From NCBI RefSeq assembly GCF_013391805.1, contig NZ_CP058364.1:1-64000 (forward strand): a stretch of 64,000 bases of DNA, given 5' to 3'. The notes below the pieces were generated by a model. That model saw only the letters and a list, made by a program, of their open reading frames with translations. It was not told where the DNA came from and did not search any database. Positions 1 through 9,783 of this stretch are shown piece by piece. How positions within the stretch are numbered: the first letter of the stretch is position 1; each line of letters starts with the position of its first letter. This stretch comes from Galbibacter sp. BG1 (GTDB lineage Bacteria > Bacteroidota > Bacteroidia > Flavobacteriales > Flavobacteriaceae). The translations under genes were made by a program, and so were the position numbers.

Positions 1-610
1 TTTGCTCAGTACCTAAGTTCTCTACTTCTCCAGTTTCTTTATTGGTAGCCATGTATGCCGTGCTTTCTCCAGTATAACCTGCATCTTTCAATTGCTCGTA
101 ATAACCTAGAGCAGTGTCGTAATCACCACCATTTACCGCACTGGATGCTGCGAAATAAAGATAATCTTGGTTATCTGTCATTTCGTAAGCCATGTGAAGT
201 TTTTTGGACGCTCCTTTAAAATTCTGGTTTTTGTTGTCTTCTACCGCAGCGTTTACGATATCTCCAGACAAGTTGTTAAGAACTTCTTTGGCATCGTCTG
301 TATACTTCGTTTTGTAACTCTTTTCGAACTCAATTGTCTTGTTCAAAAATTTAACGGCATTTTCAAAATCGGCATCCGCTCCACCCTTCTTGGCAAGGTC
401 TGCATAGGTTTTACCGGTTAAGAAATAATATTCTGCTTTGTACTTATCGTCTGCAGACTCAATAGTTGATGATAAAGCATCTAAAGTGCTTTTAGCTTCT
501 GCAGCACTTCCGTTATCTAAGGCCTTTTCAGCATCTCTTAGTTCGCTTCTTTGCGCCATTGCAAAAGAAGATACTAATATCGCAGACGCTAATAAAACTT
601 GTTTTTTCAT
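1..610 (-). CDS. TPR-like secreted protein (C-terminus outside window)
   Basis: About 203 residues are visible, starting at an ATG at 610. The first ~20 residues form a classical signal peptide (MKKQVLLASAILVSSFAMA, then Q), so the protein is exported. The rest is helical and rich in Ala, Lys and Asp, with TPR-like helix pairs (motifs such as EYYFLTGKTYADLA and DYLYFAASSAVNGGDYDTAL, about residues 60-185). This suggests a periplasmic protein-interaction scaffold; no catalytic motif is visible. It lies 23 bp downstream of gyrA on the same strand and probably shares its transcript. The C-terminus is lost at the window edge, so further domains cannot be excluded. The family assignment rests on pattern only; the specific role is unknown. 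Confidence 0.7.
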   Translation of the reverse strand, partial: MKKQVLLASAILVSSFAMAQRSELRDAEKALDNGSAAEAKSTLDALSSTIESADDKYKAEYYFLTGKTYADLAKKGGADADFENAVKFLNKTIEFEKSYKTKYTDDAKEVLNNLSGDIVNAAVEDNKNQNFKGASKKLHMAYEMTDNQDYLYFAASSAVNGGDYDTALGYYEQLKDAGYTGESTAYMATNKETGEVENLGTEQ

Positions 611-633
611 TTTTATAATATTTGTGTTAAGTG

Positions 634-3186
634 TTAATCGTTATTATTTGATTCATTTTCGGTCGAATCTTGATCAATATCTATGCCATCTTCATTGATG
701 TCAATATTTTCGATATCTTCAATTTCGTCTTCTTCTTTCATTACTTTAGCAACGGCAGCGATGGAATCGTTCTTTAAATTAATCAATTTCACCCCTTGTG
801 TCGCACGTCCCATCACCCTTAAATCTTCAATAGCCATTCTAATAGCTACGCCAGATTTGGTAATGATCATAAGGTCATCTTCATCAGAGACATTTTTAAT
901 AGCAACCAAAGAACCGGTTTTTTCTGAAATGGACATTGTTTTTACACCTTTACCACCGCGATTAGTGATTCGGTATACAGCTTCACCATCTTCAGGATCG
1001 TCTAAATACGTACGTTTTCCGTAACCATTTTCTGAAACGACCAGAATGTTTTCTTCCATATTATGAACAGAAACCATTCCAACCACTTCGTCATTATCGT
1101 CTGCCAAGGTTATCCCGCGAACCCCTGATGCATTTCTACCCATCGGTCGTGTTTTACCTTCTTCAAAACGAATGGCCTTACCAGATTTTACAGCCAATAG
1201 AATTTGACTGTTCCCTGTGGTTAATTTAGCTTCCAACAGCTCATCCTCATCACGGATGGTAATAGCATTGATCCCGTTTTGACGCGGACGTGAATACTGC
1301 TCTAAAGAAGTTTTCTTAACAATACCCTTTTTGGTTGCCATTATGACAAAATGACTGTTTATGTACTCTTCATCTTTTAAATCTTTGGTACAAATAAAGG
1401 CTTTCACCTTATCATCTTGCTCAATATTTATTAAATTCTGAATGGCCCTTCCTTTAGAAGTTTTACTTCCTTCTGGAATTTCATAGACCCGCATCCAGAA
1501 ACATTTTCCTTTTTGCGTAAAGAAAAGCATGTATTGATGGTTGGTGCCTACAAATAAGTGCTCTAAGAAATCTTCATTTCGTGTAGAAGAGCCTTTTTGC
1601 CCTACACCACCCCTATTCTGGGTTTTGTATTCGGTAAGCGGTGTCCTTTTAATGTAACCAGCATGGGAAATGGTAATAACCACTTGCTCATCTGGAATCA
1701 TATCTTCAATACTCAAGTCGCCTCCAGCATATTCTATGGTAGAGCGTCTTTCGTCGCCGTACTTTTCTTTAACCTCTAGAAGTTCGTCTTTAATGATTTG
1801 CATTCTACGATCCTTGTTGGCTAGAATATCCTTACATTCATCTATAAACTTCATGATATCCTCATACTCAGAACGGAGTTTATCCTGCTCCAGACCTGTA
1901 AGCTGTCTCAATCGCATTTCTACGATTGCCTTGGCTTGGATTTCGGTTAACTTAAAGCGCTCCATTAACTTTTCACGAGCCTCTTCTGCATTACTGGACC
2001 CACGAATAATGGCGATAACTTCATCAATATTATCGGAAGCAATGATCAATCCTTCCAAAATATGCGCGCGTTCTTCCGCCTTCTTTAATTCGTATTCGGT
2101 CCTTCTCACAACCACTTCATGACGGTGCTCCACAAAATGATGGATCATGTCTTTGAGGTTCAGTAATTGCGGTCTTCCATTAACCAATGCAATATTATTT
2201 ACACTGAAAGAAGACTGAAGCGCCGTGTATTTAAAAAGCGTATTAAGAACAATATTGGGGATAGCATCCCTTTTGAGAATGTAAACAATACGCATCCCGT
2301 TTCTATCGGATTCATCGCGAATGTTTGAGATTCCCTCAATTTTTTTATCATTAACTAGATCGGCAGTCTTTTTAATCATGTCTGCCTTATTCACCTGATA
2401 AGGAATTTCTGTAACTATAATGCACTCCCTTCCGTTTACCTCTTCGGTATTGGCTTTGGCACGCATAACCACTCTTCCTTTCCCTGTTTTAAAGGCTTCG
2501 CGAACACCATCGTACCCATAGATAATCCCTCCTGTAGGAAAATCTGGGGCTTTCACATGCTCGATAAGCTCGTCGATCTCAATGTCGTTATTTTCAATAT
2601 AGGCCACGGTACCATCTACCACTTCAGATAGGTTGTGTGGAGGCATGTTGGTAGCCATACCCACGGCAATCCCCGATGCCCCATTGATCAATAAATTAGG
2701 AACCCTTGTGGGAAGAACTTTGGGCTCTTTTAAAGTATCATCAAAATTTAGTTGGTGGTCTACCGTATCTTTATCGATATCTGCTAGCATATCTTCCGAT
2801 ATCTTGCGCATACGTGCTTCCGTATAACGCATTGCTGCCGGGCTATCTCCATCTATCGAACCGAAGTTCCCTTGCCCGTCGACCATCATATAACGCAAGC
2901 TCCAACTTTGAGCCATACGCACCATAGTATCATAAACAGAAGTATCTCCGTGTGGGTGATACTTACCTAATACCTCTCCTACAATTCTCGCAGATTTTTT
3001 ATAAGAACTGTTAGATCTAACTCCCAATTCATGCATTCCGAATAAAACTCTTCGGTGAACTGGTTTTAATCCGTCCCTAACATCTGGAAGAGCACGTGAC
3101 ACAATGACCGACATTGAATAATCAATGTAAGCCGACTTCATCTCGTCCTCAATATTAATAGGGATCAGCTTTTCTCCTTCTGCCAT
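634..3186 (-). CDS. gyrA: DNA gyrase subunit A
   Basis: This is the breakage-reunion subunit of DNA gyrase, which with GyrB introduces negative supercoils. At 850 residues it has the usual family length. The catalytic tyrosine is Tyr121 (in [10 protein letters not shown]). The quinolone-resistance region ([10 protein letters not shown]) carries Thr82 and Asp86 at the positions equivalent to E. coli Ser83 and Asp87; Thr at the first site is the natural residue in several genera, flavobacteria included. The GyrA-box of the C-terminal pinwheel reads [10 protein letters not shown] near residue 530, which separates it from ParC. The last ~35 residues form an acidic Asp/Glu/Asn tail. It is divergent from clpC across a ~265-bp spacer and sits directly upstream of the TPR-like gene. 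Confidence 0.97.
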   Translation of the reverse strand: MAEGEKLIPINIEDEMKSAYIDYSMSVIVSRALPDVRDGLKPVHRRVLFGMHELGVRSNSSYKKSARIVGEVLGKYHPHGDTSVYDTMVRMAQSWSLRYMMVDGQGNFGSIDGDSPAAMRYTEARMRKISEDMLADIDKDTVDHQLNFDDTLKEPKVLPTRVPNLLINGASGIAVGMATNMPPHNLSEVVDGTVAYIENNDIEIDELIEHVKAPDFPTGGIIYGYDGVREAFKTGKGRVVMRAKANTEEVNGRECIIVTEIPYQVNKADMIKKTADLVNDKKIEGISNIRDESDRNGMRIVYILKRDAIPNIVLNTLFKYTALQSSFSVNNIALVNGRPQLLNLKDMIHHFVEHRHEVVVRRTEYELKKAEERAHILEGLIIASDNIDEVIAIIRGSSNAEEAREKLMERFKLTEIQAKAIVEMRLRQLTGLEQDKLRSEYEDIMKFIDECKDILANKDRRMQIIKDELLEVKEKYGDERRSTIEYAGGDLSIEDMIPDEQVVITISHAGYIKRTPLTEYKTQNRGGVGQKGSSTRNEDFLEHLFVGTNHQYMLFFTQKGKCFWMRVYEIPEGSKTSKGRAIQNLINIEQDDKVKAFICTKDLKDEEYINSHFVIMATKKGIVKKTSLEQYSRPRQNGINAITIRDEDELLEAKLTTGNSQILLAVKSGKAIRFEEGKTRPMGRNASGVRGITLADDNDEVVGMVSVHNMEENILVVSENGYGKRTYLDDPEDGEAVYRITNRGGKGVKTMSISEKTGSLVAIKNVSDEDDLMIITKSGVAIRMAIEDLRVMGRATQGVKLINLKNDSIAAVAKVMKEEDEIEDIENIDINEDGIDIDQDSTENESNNND

Positions 3187-3451
3187 ATTTAATATTTATT
3201 TATGGTTTAATTATAAATCGTGCCAATATACGTATTTTATTAACGCTTTCGCCTGTTGCCACTTCCTTTTTTCAGGTTTTTATCAACAAAATCGCACTGC
3301 CAGAACGTTAATAAATACAATGTTAATTTTTTTGATTTTGGCGCTTTTTTTTGTCTATTAGCTAAAACTCGTCTTAAATAAAATAATTTAAGGTATAGTT
3401 TTTGTCTACTTATAGTTGTTTTACTATTTTTAATTGAAGAAAGGAAGAAGT

Positions 3452-6004
3452 ATGGATGATAATTTTTCACCAAGAGTAAAAGATGTAATTGCTTACAGTA
3501 AGGAAGAAGCTCTAAGATTGGGGCACGACTTTATTGGAACAGAACATCTAATGCTCGGACTTTTGCGTGATGGAAACGGAAAAGCAATAGACATTTTAAC
3601 TGCATTAAGTATAGACCTAGAACATTTACGAAGAAAAGTAGAAATATTAAGTCCCTCCAACCCTGCAAGCGGTGTAGCTGCCAACGACAAACGCAACCTA
3701 CACTTAACGAGACAGGCAGAAAGGGCTTTAAAGACTACGTTTCTCGAAGCCAAGTTATTTCAGAGTTCGTCGATCAATACAGCTCATTTGTTGCTTTGTA
3801 TATTAAGGAATGAAAACGACCCTACCACAAAGCTGTTAAACAAGCTTAAAATCGATTACGATAATGTTAAAGAACAATTTAAGCTTATGATAACAAGTGA
3901 CGACGATTATATAGAGTCTCCATCGGCAGAATCTTTTTCTGACGATACAGGAGCAGGTGAAGAAGGAAGGGAAAACCCATTTGGAAGCTCTGGAAACACG
4001 CCTAAATCCAATAAAAAATCTAAAACCCCAGTTTTAGATAATTTCGGTCGTGATCTTACCCAACTAGCGGAAGAAGATAAATTAGACCCTGTTGTTGGTA
4101 GAGAAAAAGAGATTGAAAGGGTTTCTCAAATTCTAAGTAGAAGAAAGAAAAACAATCCTCTTTTAATTGGTGAGCCGGGTGTTGGTAAAAGTGCCATCGC
4201 CGAAGGTTTGGCATTGCGTATTGTTAAGAAAAAGGTTTCAAGGATCTTATACAACAAAAGAGTGGTAACCTTGGATTTGGCTTCGCTGGTTGCGGGAACT
4301 AAATACCGCGGACAGTTTGAAGAACGCATGAAGGCGGTTATGAACGAATTGGAAAAAAATGATGATATCATTTTATTCATCGATGAAATCCATACCATTG
4401 TTGGTGCCGGTGGTGCTACAGGAAGTTTGGATGCTTCAAATATGTTTAAGCCAGCCCTTGCAAGAGGTGAAATTCAATGTATTGGTGCCACAACACTCGA
4501 TGAGTACCGACAGTACATCGAAAAAGATGGAGCACTGGAAAGAAGATTTCAAAAGGTGATCGTAGAGCCTACCACTGTAGAAGAAACCATAGAAATTCTT
4601 AACAACATTAAGGATAAATATGAAGATCATCATAACGTAAGCTATACCGATGAAGCTATTGAAGCTTGTGTAAAACTTACCAATAGATATATTACAGACC
4701 GTTTTTTACCTGACAAGGCTATCGATGCCTTAGACGAAGCTGGATCTAGGGTACATATTACCAATATGGAAGTTCCAAAGCAAATTTTGGAACTGGAAAA
4801 GCAGTTGGAAGATGTTAAAGAGCTTAAAAATTCAGTAGTTAAAAAGCAGAAATACGAAGAAGCCGCTAAACTACGTGATGATGAGAAGCGTTTGGAAAAA
4901 GATTTAGCATTGGCTCAAGAAAAATGGGAGGAAGATAGCAAACTGCATAGAGAAACGGTAACTGATGAAAGCGTTGCCGATGTAGTGTCCATGATGAGTG
5001 GGGTTCCTGTTACTAGAATCGCACAGGCAGAAAGCTCAAAATTGGCGCAGCTTCCAGATTTAATCAAAGGAAAAGTAATCGGGCAGGATAATGCGGTTGG
5101 AAAAGTCGTAAAAGCTATTCAACGTAATCGAGCCGGATTAAAAGATCCAGACAAACCAATTGGCTCTTTTATATTTCTCGGGCAAACTGGGGTTGGTAAA
5201 ACCCAATTGGCCAAGGTACTTGCCAATAAATTATTCGACTCTGTAGACGCTTTAATCCGCATCGACATGAGTGAATATATGGAGAAATTTGCGGTATCCC
5301 GATTAATTGGAGCACCTCCAGGATATGTTGGATATGAAGAAGGTGGGCAGCTTACCGAAAAAGTAAGAAGAAAACCTTATGCTGTAATTCTTTTGGATGA
5401 GGTAGAAAAGGCACACCCCGACGTTTTTAATATGCTTCTTCAAGTATTGGACGACGGTTATATAACCGACAGTTTGGGTAGAAAAATCGATTTTAGGAAT
5501 ACCATTATTATAATGACATCCAATATTGGTGCGCGTCAATTAAAAGACTTTGGTCAAGGTGTTGGTTTTGGGACTTCAGCTAAAAAAGCTCAAGCCGATG
5601 CACATTCCAGAAGTGTTATTGAGAATGCACTTAAGAAAGCATTTGCGCCAGAATTTCTTAACAGGATCGACGATGTGGTAGTATTTAATCCGTTAGAGAA
5701 AGAAGACATCCACAAAATCATTGATATTGAATTGGAAAGACTTTACCAACGTATTGATGGTCTTGGTTACCATCTTAAGCTTACCGATAAAGCCAAAGAT
5801 TACATTGCAGAAAAAGGTTTTGACAAACAATATGGAGCGCGTCCTTTAAAAAGAGCAATTCAGAAATATATTGAAGATTCCTTAGCGGAAGAAATTATCA
5901 CTTCCAAATTATCAGAAGGCGATAGTATTTTAATGGACTTCGATAGTGAAAAAGAGGAACTTACCATTGATATTAAGAAAGCTGAAAAATCGGCTGAATC
6001 TTAA
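3452..6004 (+). CDS. clpC: ATP-dependent Clp protease ATP-binding subunit ClpC
   Basis: This AAA+ unfoldase of the Hsp100 class feeds substrates to ClpP. I place the start at the ATG at 3452 (MDDNFSPRVKDVIAYSKEEA), which follows a purine-rich AGGAAGAAG; an in-frame TTG at 3434 would only add six atypical residues. The protein has 850 residues. It shows a Clp-N double repeat (1-150), AAA1 with Walker A GEPGVGKS (~240) and Walker B ILFIDE (~308), a middle domain with a UVR motif (KKQKYEEAAKLRDDEKRL, ~465-482) that marks ClpC rather than ClpB, and AAA2 with GQTGVGKT (~577) and VILLDE. A VGF tripeptide near 705 fits the ClpP-docking loop. A strong terminator follows. A ClpB paralogue lies at the other end of the window. 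Confidence 0.96.
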   Translation: MDDNFSPRVKDVIAYSKEEALRLGHDFIGTEHLMLGLLRDGNGKAIDILTALSIDLEHLRRKVEILSPSNPASGVAANDKRNLHLTRQAERALKTTFLEAKLFQSSSINTAHLLLCILRNENDPTTKLLNKLKIDYDNVKEQFKLMITSDDDYIESPSAESFSDDTGAGEEGRENPFGSSGNTPKSNKKSKTPVLDNFGRDLTQLAEEDKLDPVVGREKEIERVSQILSRRKKNNPLLIGEPGVGKSAIAEGLALRIVKKKVSRILYNKRVVTLDLASLVAGTKYRGQFEERMKAVMNELEKNDDIILFIDEIHTIVGAGGATGSLDASNMFKPALARGEIQCIGATTLDEYRQYIEKDGALERRFQKVIVEPTTVEETIEILNNIKDKYEDHHNVSYTDEAIEACVKLTNRYITDRFLPDKAIDALDEAGSRVHITNMEVPKQILELEKQLEDVKELKNSVVKKQKYEEAAKLRDDEKRLEKDLALAQEKWEEDSKLHRETVTDESVADVVSMMSGVPVTRIAQAESSKLAQLPDLIKGKVIGQDNAVGKVVKAIQRNRAGLKDPDKPIGSFIFLGQTGVGKTQLAKVLANKLFDSVDALIRIDMSEYMEKFAVSRLIGAPPGYVGYEEGGQLTEKVRRKPYAVILLDEVEKAHPDVFNMLLQVLDDGYITDSLGRKIDFRNTIIIMTSNIGARQLKDFGQGVGFGTSAKKAQADAHSRSVIENALKKAFAPEFLNRIDDVVVFNPLEKEDIHKIIDIELERLYQRIDGLGYHLKLTDKAKDYIAEKGFDKQYGARPLKRAIQKYIEDSLAEEIITSKLSEGDSILMDFDSEKEELTIDIKKAEKSAES

Positions 6005-6031
6005 ATTAAACATTTAATAAATTTTTATTAG

Positions 6032-6060
6032 CGTGCGGTAATTCTACCGCACGTTTTTTT
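6032..6060 (+). terminator. Rho-independent terminator after clpC
   Basis: A perfect 9-bp stem (CGTGCGGTA / TACCGCACG) with an ATTC loop is followed by seven T residues. It lies 28 bp after the clpC stop codon. Confidence 0.93.
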
Positions 6061-6109
6061 ATTTAATTTTACTCCCTCCATAATTCTTCTTAACTTAGGA
6101 GAATTAAGA

Positions 6110-6176
6110 TTTCCCCTATGCCTGTTTGCACAGGGCTTCCTGTGCTAAAATAGCAGGATTCAAATCTGTGGGGAAA
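6110..6176 (+). ncRNA. Candidate structured RNA leader upstream of rimK
   Basis: A closing stem TTTCCCC (6110-6116) / GGGGAAA (6170-6176) encloses four mutually complementary blocks: CCTG (6121-6124), CAGG (6131-6134), CCTG (6139-6142) and CAGG (6154-6157). Blocks 1:2 plus 3:4 give two adjacent hairpins. Blocks 2:3, extended to a perfect 7-bp GCACAGG/CCTGTGC hairpin with a GCTT loop, plus 1:4 give a nested alternative. Just upstream, TCTTAA/TTAAGA and AATTCT/AGAATT can also pair (6082-6109). The element lies after the clpC terminator and ends ~34 bp before the rimK ATG, so it probably sits in the rimK 5' UTR. I do not recognise it as a named riboswitch. It has a cloverleaf look but lacks a proper T-arm, so I do not call it a tRNA. 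Confidence 0.45.
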
Positions 6177-6210
6177 ACAAATCGATAATAGTAGTAGTAA
6201 AAAAAATTAA

Positions 6211-7587
6211 ATGAGTAACAAAACAATTATTGGTAGCCAGGAATGGGTATCATTGCCAGAATTAGATATTTCAACCATTAAAGTTCGTGTAGATAGCGGT
6301 GCAAAGACTTCTGCCTTGCATGCCGTTAACATACAGCCCTTTCAAAGAAATAAAGACACTTGGGTAACTTTCGATGTATATCCCATACAAAACAATGGCA
6401 AAAAGGTTATTCATTGTGAAGCACTTGTTATCGACAAACGTGTCATTAAAAGTTCTACCGGAACAAGGGAAAACAGATATATTATAAAAACCTCTTTAAA
6501 CATTAACGATACTTCTTGGGATATCGAGGTTTCCTTAACCAATAGGGATAGTATGGGCTACCGAATGCTGTTGGGTAGAGAGGCCATGATGGGAAGGTTA
6601 ATAGTAGACCCCGAAAGCAGTTTTATGCTCGGCGACCTTAGTGATGAAGATGTAAATAAACGGTACAAAGCGAATGTTCAAATTCAAGGAGGATTAAAAA
6701 TAGGATTACTAGCTAGTAATCCTAACCTTTACAGCAACCGCAGAATTATTGAAGCTGGAGAACGTATGGGGCATGAAGTGGAGTTTTTTAACATCCGCCA
6801 ATGCTATATGAAACTAGACGCCGAAACACCAGAAATACATTACCGCGGCGGAAAGATTCTTAACGACCTCGACGCCATTATCCCTAGAATACGGCCTAGC
6901 ATGACCTATTATGGCTGCTCATTGGCACGCCATTTCGAGTCTATCAACATTGCATGCCTAAACAAAGCAGAATCCATAAGGCAATCGCGGGATAAACTGT
7001 TTTCACTTCAATTATTATTAAAGAATGGGGTAAGTATTCCTACCACTGGGTTCGCGAATTCTCCTTTGGACACCAATGACCTCATTAAAATGGTTGGTGG
7101 CTCTCCCCTAATCATTAAACTATTGGAAGGGACGCAAGGAAAAGGAGTGGTTTTGGCAGAAACAAAAAAAGCCGCAGAAAGTGTTATCAATGCATTTAAA
7201 AGTTTAAACGCTTATATCCTTGTACAGGAATTCATTAAAGAAGCCAACGGAAAAGATCTACGTATTTTCGTTATTGACGGGAAAGTGGTTGCCGCAATGC
7301 AAAGGGAAGCTCCTCCAGGAGAATTTAGGGCCAATATGCATTTGGGTGGTACCGCTTCTCTAGTAAAGCTTACCGCAGCAGAAAAGAAAATTGCGGTTAA
7401 AGCCACCAAGGCCATGGGGCTTGATGTAGCTGGAGTGGATATTATTCGCTCATCCAAAGGACCGTTATTGCTGGAAGTTAATTCCTCACCAGGATTGGAA
7501 GGGATAGAAACAGCAACCGATATCGATATTGCTGGACTTATGATTAAATCGATTGAGAAAAAATTAAACTGGAAGGCAAAGAAGTAA
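6211..7587 (+). CDS. rimK: RimB-like ATP-dependent zinc protease / RimK S6-glutamate ligase fusion
   Basis: The protein has 458 residues and two parts. Residues ~5-145 match the small retropepsin-like 'ATP-dependent zinc protease' family (RimB), with VRVDSGAKTSALHA placing Asp28-Ser29-Gly30 in the aspartic-protease-like position. Residues ~158-455 are a RimK-type ATP-grasp ligase (KIGLLASNPNLYSNRR; IIKLLEGTQGKGVVLAE; GVDIIRSSKGPLLLEVNSSPG, with the metal-binding E and N). RimK adds glutamates to the C-terminus of ribosomal protein S6; in Pseudomonas a separate RimB protease belongs to the same system. The fusion suggests ligase and processing functions are coupled in one chain, which is inference. 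The gene is monocistronic, with terminators on both sides. Confidence 0.88.
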   Translation: MSNKTIIGSQEWVSLPELDISTIKVRVDSGAKTSALHAVNIQPFQRNKDTWVTFDVYPIQNNGKKVIHCEALVIDKRVIKSSTGTRENRYIIKTSLNINDTSWDIEVSLTNRDSMGYRMLLGREAMMGRLIVDPESSFMLGDLSDEDVNKRYKANVQIQGGLKIGLLASNPNLYSNRRIIEAGERMGHEVEFFNIRQCYMKLDAETPEIHYRGGKILNDLDAIIPRIRPSMTYYGCSLARHFESINIACLNKAESIRQSRDKLFSLQLLLKNGVSIPTTGFANSPLDTNDLIKMVGGSPLIIKLLEGTQGKGVVLAETKKAAESVINAFKSLNAYILVQEFIKEANGKDLRIFVIDGKVVAAMQREAPPGEFRANMHLGGTASLVKLTAAEKKIAVKATKAMGLDVAGVDIIRSSKGPLLLEVNSSPGLEGIETATDIDIAGLMIKSIEKKLNWKAKK

Positions 7588-7612
7588 AGCTTTCTACCGT
7601 ATAAATAATTGA

Positions 7613-7645
7613 AATGCCTCTCCTTTTGTAGAGGCATTTTTTTTT
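7613..7645 (+). terminator. Rho-independent terminator after rimK
   Basis: A perfect stem (AATGCCTCT / AGAGGCATT) with an 8-nt loop is followed by a run of at least seven T residues. Confidence 0.93.
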
Positions 7646-7763
7646 CGTAAATTAATACGACAATGAAAGGATGAGCTCGCTATTTTATCCAATAATTAAG
7701 GTAGTTAGTCTAAAAACAGGTTTTAAAACGCAAAATAATATTGAAACCACTTAATTTTGCATC

Positions 7764-8156
7764 ATGAAAGTTCTTACGGAAAACCATAAATTAATCAAAT
7801 CTTATACCCTCGATTTCGGGAATATCGAGATTTATCCAACGTTTGCTATTGGCATAGTAAATGACGGGATCGATCTTTCTTTGGAGGATATTTCGGAATT
7901 GGCTACCATTGCTGAAATTCATTTCCGTGATCGTGAATTTGGTTATATTTCCTTACGAAAGAATTCCTATGCTATAAACCCGGCACTCTATAATTATATT
8001 AAGGAACTTAATAACCTTAAAGCAATTGCCATAGTTTCTGATAAAGAAATCTTTAAACACAACTTCAAAATTGAAAAATACTTCTACGGAAAGGAGATGG
8101 CTCTATATAAAAGTCTTGATGAGGCCATCGACTGGATGATCGAAAACTTCCAGTAA
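7764..8156 (+). CDS. Small STAS/SEC14-like hypothetical protein
   Basis: This 130-residue soluble protein has no signal peptide or membrane segment. The alternating beta/alpha pattern (SYTLDFGNIEIYPTFAIGIV; a helix SLEDISELATIAEIHF; LKAIAIVSDKEIF; C-terminal DEAIDWMIENF) resembles the SpoIIAA/STAS-like family that flavobacterial genomes carry as short orphan proteins. There is no conserved phosphorylatable serine I can point to, so an anti-anti-sigma role is not supported. It stands alone between the rimK terminator and the convergent hutH. Function unknown. Confidence 0.7.
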   Translation: MKVLTENHKLIKSYTLDFGNIEIYPTFAIGIVNDGIDLSLEDISELATIAEIHFRDREFGYISLRKNSYAINPALYNYIKELNNLKAIAIVSDKEIFKHNFKIEKYFYGKEMALYKSLDEAIDWMIENFQ

Positions 8157-8186
8157 TCTAATTATTTAAAACCTCTTAGAACCTTA

Positions 8187-9698
8187 TTAATCCTGGAAGA
8201 TTTCTCCAGCTATAATTCTATTTTCCATAAAGCTGATGGTTTTCATAATATCATCATGAAAAACACGGTCTTTTTCCACAAAGGGAACATGCTGCGTGTA
8301 AGCCTCATAAAAATCTTCTATAATTCCCGAGGATTTTAAAGGGCGTCTAAAAGCAAGTGCTTGAGCGGCATTTAGCAATTCTATGGCTAAAATGGATTTT
8401 AGGTTTTCCATAATTTTATAGCATTTGGTTGCTGCATTTGCACCCATACTTACATGATCTTCTTGTCCGTTTGAAGAAACAATGGTGTCCACACTGGCAG
8501 GAGTTGCTAATTGTTTATTCTGACTCACAATACTGGCGGCGGTGTATTGCGGAATCATAAATCCTGAATTAAGTCCGGGATCATTCACTAAAAACGAAGG
8601 TAAGCCCCGTTCTCCCGATATTAATTGGTAGGTTCTCCTTTCGGAAATACTCCCCCACTCTGCCAAGGCAATAGCAAGATAGTCCAACGACATCGCTAAA
8701 GGCTGTCCGTGAAAATTACCTCCTGATAAAATCTCATCTTGATCAATAAAAATATTCGGATTGTCGGTAACGGAATTAATTTCGGTTTTAAATACTTTTC
8801 GCACATGCGCCAATACATCTTTAGAGGCGCCATGCACTTGGGGCATACAACGGAATGAATAAGGGTCTTGCACCTGTGTTTTATCTTGGGCAGAAATTTC
8901 ACTCCCTTTCAGAAACTCCAATATCCGGGCTGCTGTTTTAATTTGTCCCCTATGTGGGCGCACCAAATGGATTAATTTATGGAAAGGCTCTGTGAGTCCA
9001 TTAAAAGCATCTAGGGACAATGCCCCTACTAAATCTGCCAGATAAGACAATCGGTAGCCATTTATTATACACCAAACCCCATAAGCCCCCATAAATTGGG
9101 TTCCGTTGAGTAAAGCTAGCCCTTCTTTGGATTTCAGTTGAATAGGTTTCCACCCTTTTTCCTCTAAAACTTTTTCTGAGATTACTTTTTTTCCTTGGTA
9201 ATAAACTTCCCCTTTCCCCAAGAGCGGTAGGGATAAATGTGCCAAGGGTGCCAAATCTCCAGATGCCCCCAGAGACCCTTGTGTATATACTACCGGGGTA
9301 ATATCTTCATTGTAAAAATCAATCAAACGGCACACCGTTTCCAACTGTACCCCACTATGCCCATAGCTTAACGATTGAATTTTAAGAAGCAACATTAGTT
9401 TTACTACTGGTTCAGGAACCAATTCTCCTGTACCACAGGCGTGGGACATTACCAAGTTTCCCTGAAGCTGACTTAAATGTTCATTGGCGATTTTTACATT
9501 ACACAACGAACCAAAACCTGTATTGATGCCATAAATTGGCTTTTTGTTGGAAGCTATTTTTTCGTCAAGGTACTTTCTACATTTCTCAATATTTACCTTT
9601 GCTTCATCAGAAAGTTTCAACTTTTGTTGCTTATTGATGACATTCCAAATAGTTTCAATGTCCAATACATCGGAGCTTATGTAATAAAATTCGTCCAT
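8187..9698 (-). CDS. hutH: Histidine ammonia-lyase
   Basis: It deaminates L-histidine to urocanate. I use the ATG at 9698 (MDEFYYISSDVLDIETIW, 503 residues); an upstream in-frame TTG at 9722 would add eight residues without family support. The MIO cofactor forms from Ala145-Ser146-Gly147 in GSLGASGDLAPL. The substrate-selectivity pair is Ser-His (NLVMSHACGTG, ~85-86), as in histidine rather than phenylalanine lyases. Some flavobacterial relatives with an SH pair are tyrosine ammonia-lyases, so tyrosine remains an alternative. No hutU, hutI or hutG is adjacent. The gene lies 85 bp downstream of the NAD(P)HX repair gene on the same strand and may be co-transcribed with it. Confidence 0.88.
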   Translation of the reverse strand: MDEFYYISSDVLDIETIWNVINKQQKLKLSDEAKVNIEKCRKYLDEKIASNKKPIYGINTGFGSLCNVKIANEHLSQLQGNLVMSHACGTGELVPEPVVKLMLLLKIQSLSYGHSGVQLETVCRLIDFYNEDITPVVYTQGSLGASGDLAPLAHLSLPLLGKGEVYYQGKKVISEKVLEEKGWKPIQLKSKEGLALLNGTQFMGAYGVWCIINGYRLSYLADLVGALSLDAFNGLTEPFHKLIHLVRPHRGQIKTAARILEFLKGSEISAQDKTQVQDPYSFRCMPQVHGASKDVLAHVRKVFKTEINSVTDNPNIFIDQDEILSGGNFHGQPLAMSLDYLAIALAEWGSISERRTYQLISGERGLPSFLVNDPGLNSGFMIPQYTAASIVSQNKQLATPASVDTIVSSNGQEDHVSMGANAATKCYKIMENLKSILAIELLNAAQALAFRRPLKSSGIIEDFYEAYTQHVPFVEKDRVFHDDIMKTISFMENRIIAGEIFQD

Positions 9699-9783
9699 TC
9701 TTAAATCATTAAAATCGGGCAAAATTCTTTATTCAGCCAAGAAATTCCAAGAAAAACCATAGAATTAACCTAATTCTTACACT

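Noticed and set aside
3434-3451. TTG start of clpC six codons upstream
   Set aside because: The ATG at 3452 has a purine-rich upstream sequence and begins the conserved family N-terminus.
3240-3473. 77-codon minus-strand ORF between gyrA and clpC
   Set aside because: It has low-complexity Lys/Leu/Tyr composition, overlaps the clpC start and occupies the divergent promoter region; no domain pattern.
6110-6177. tRNA gene
   Set aside because: There is a 7-bp acceptor-like stem and two arm-like hairpins, but the T-arm does not form, spacing is wrong and no CCA end or credible anticodon arm is present.
7752-7759. Promoter -7 element TAATTTTG before the 130-residue hypothetical protein
   Set aside because: It would place the transcription start at or inside the start codon and has no upstream partner element; probably chance in AT-rich DNA.
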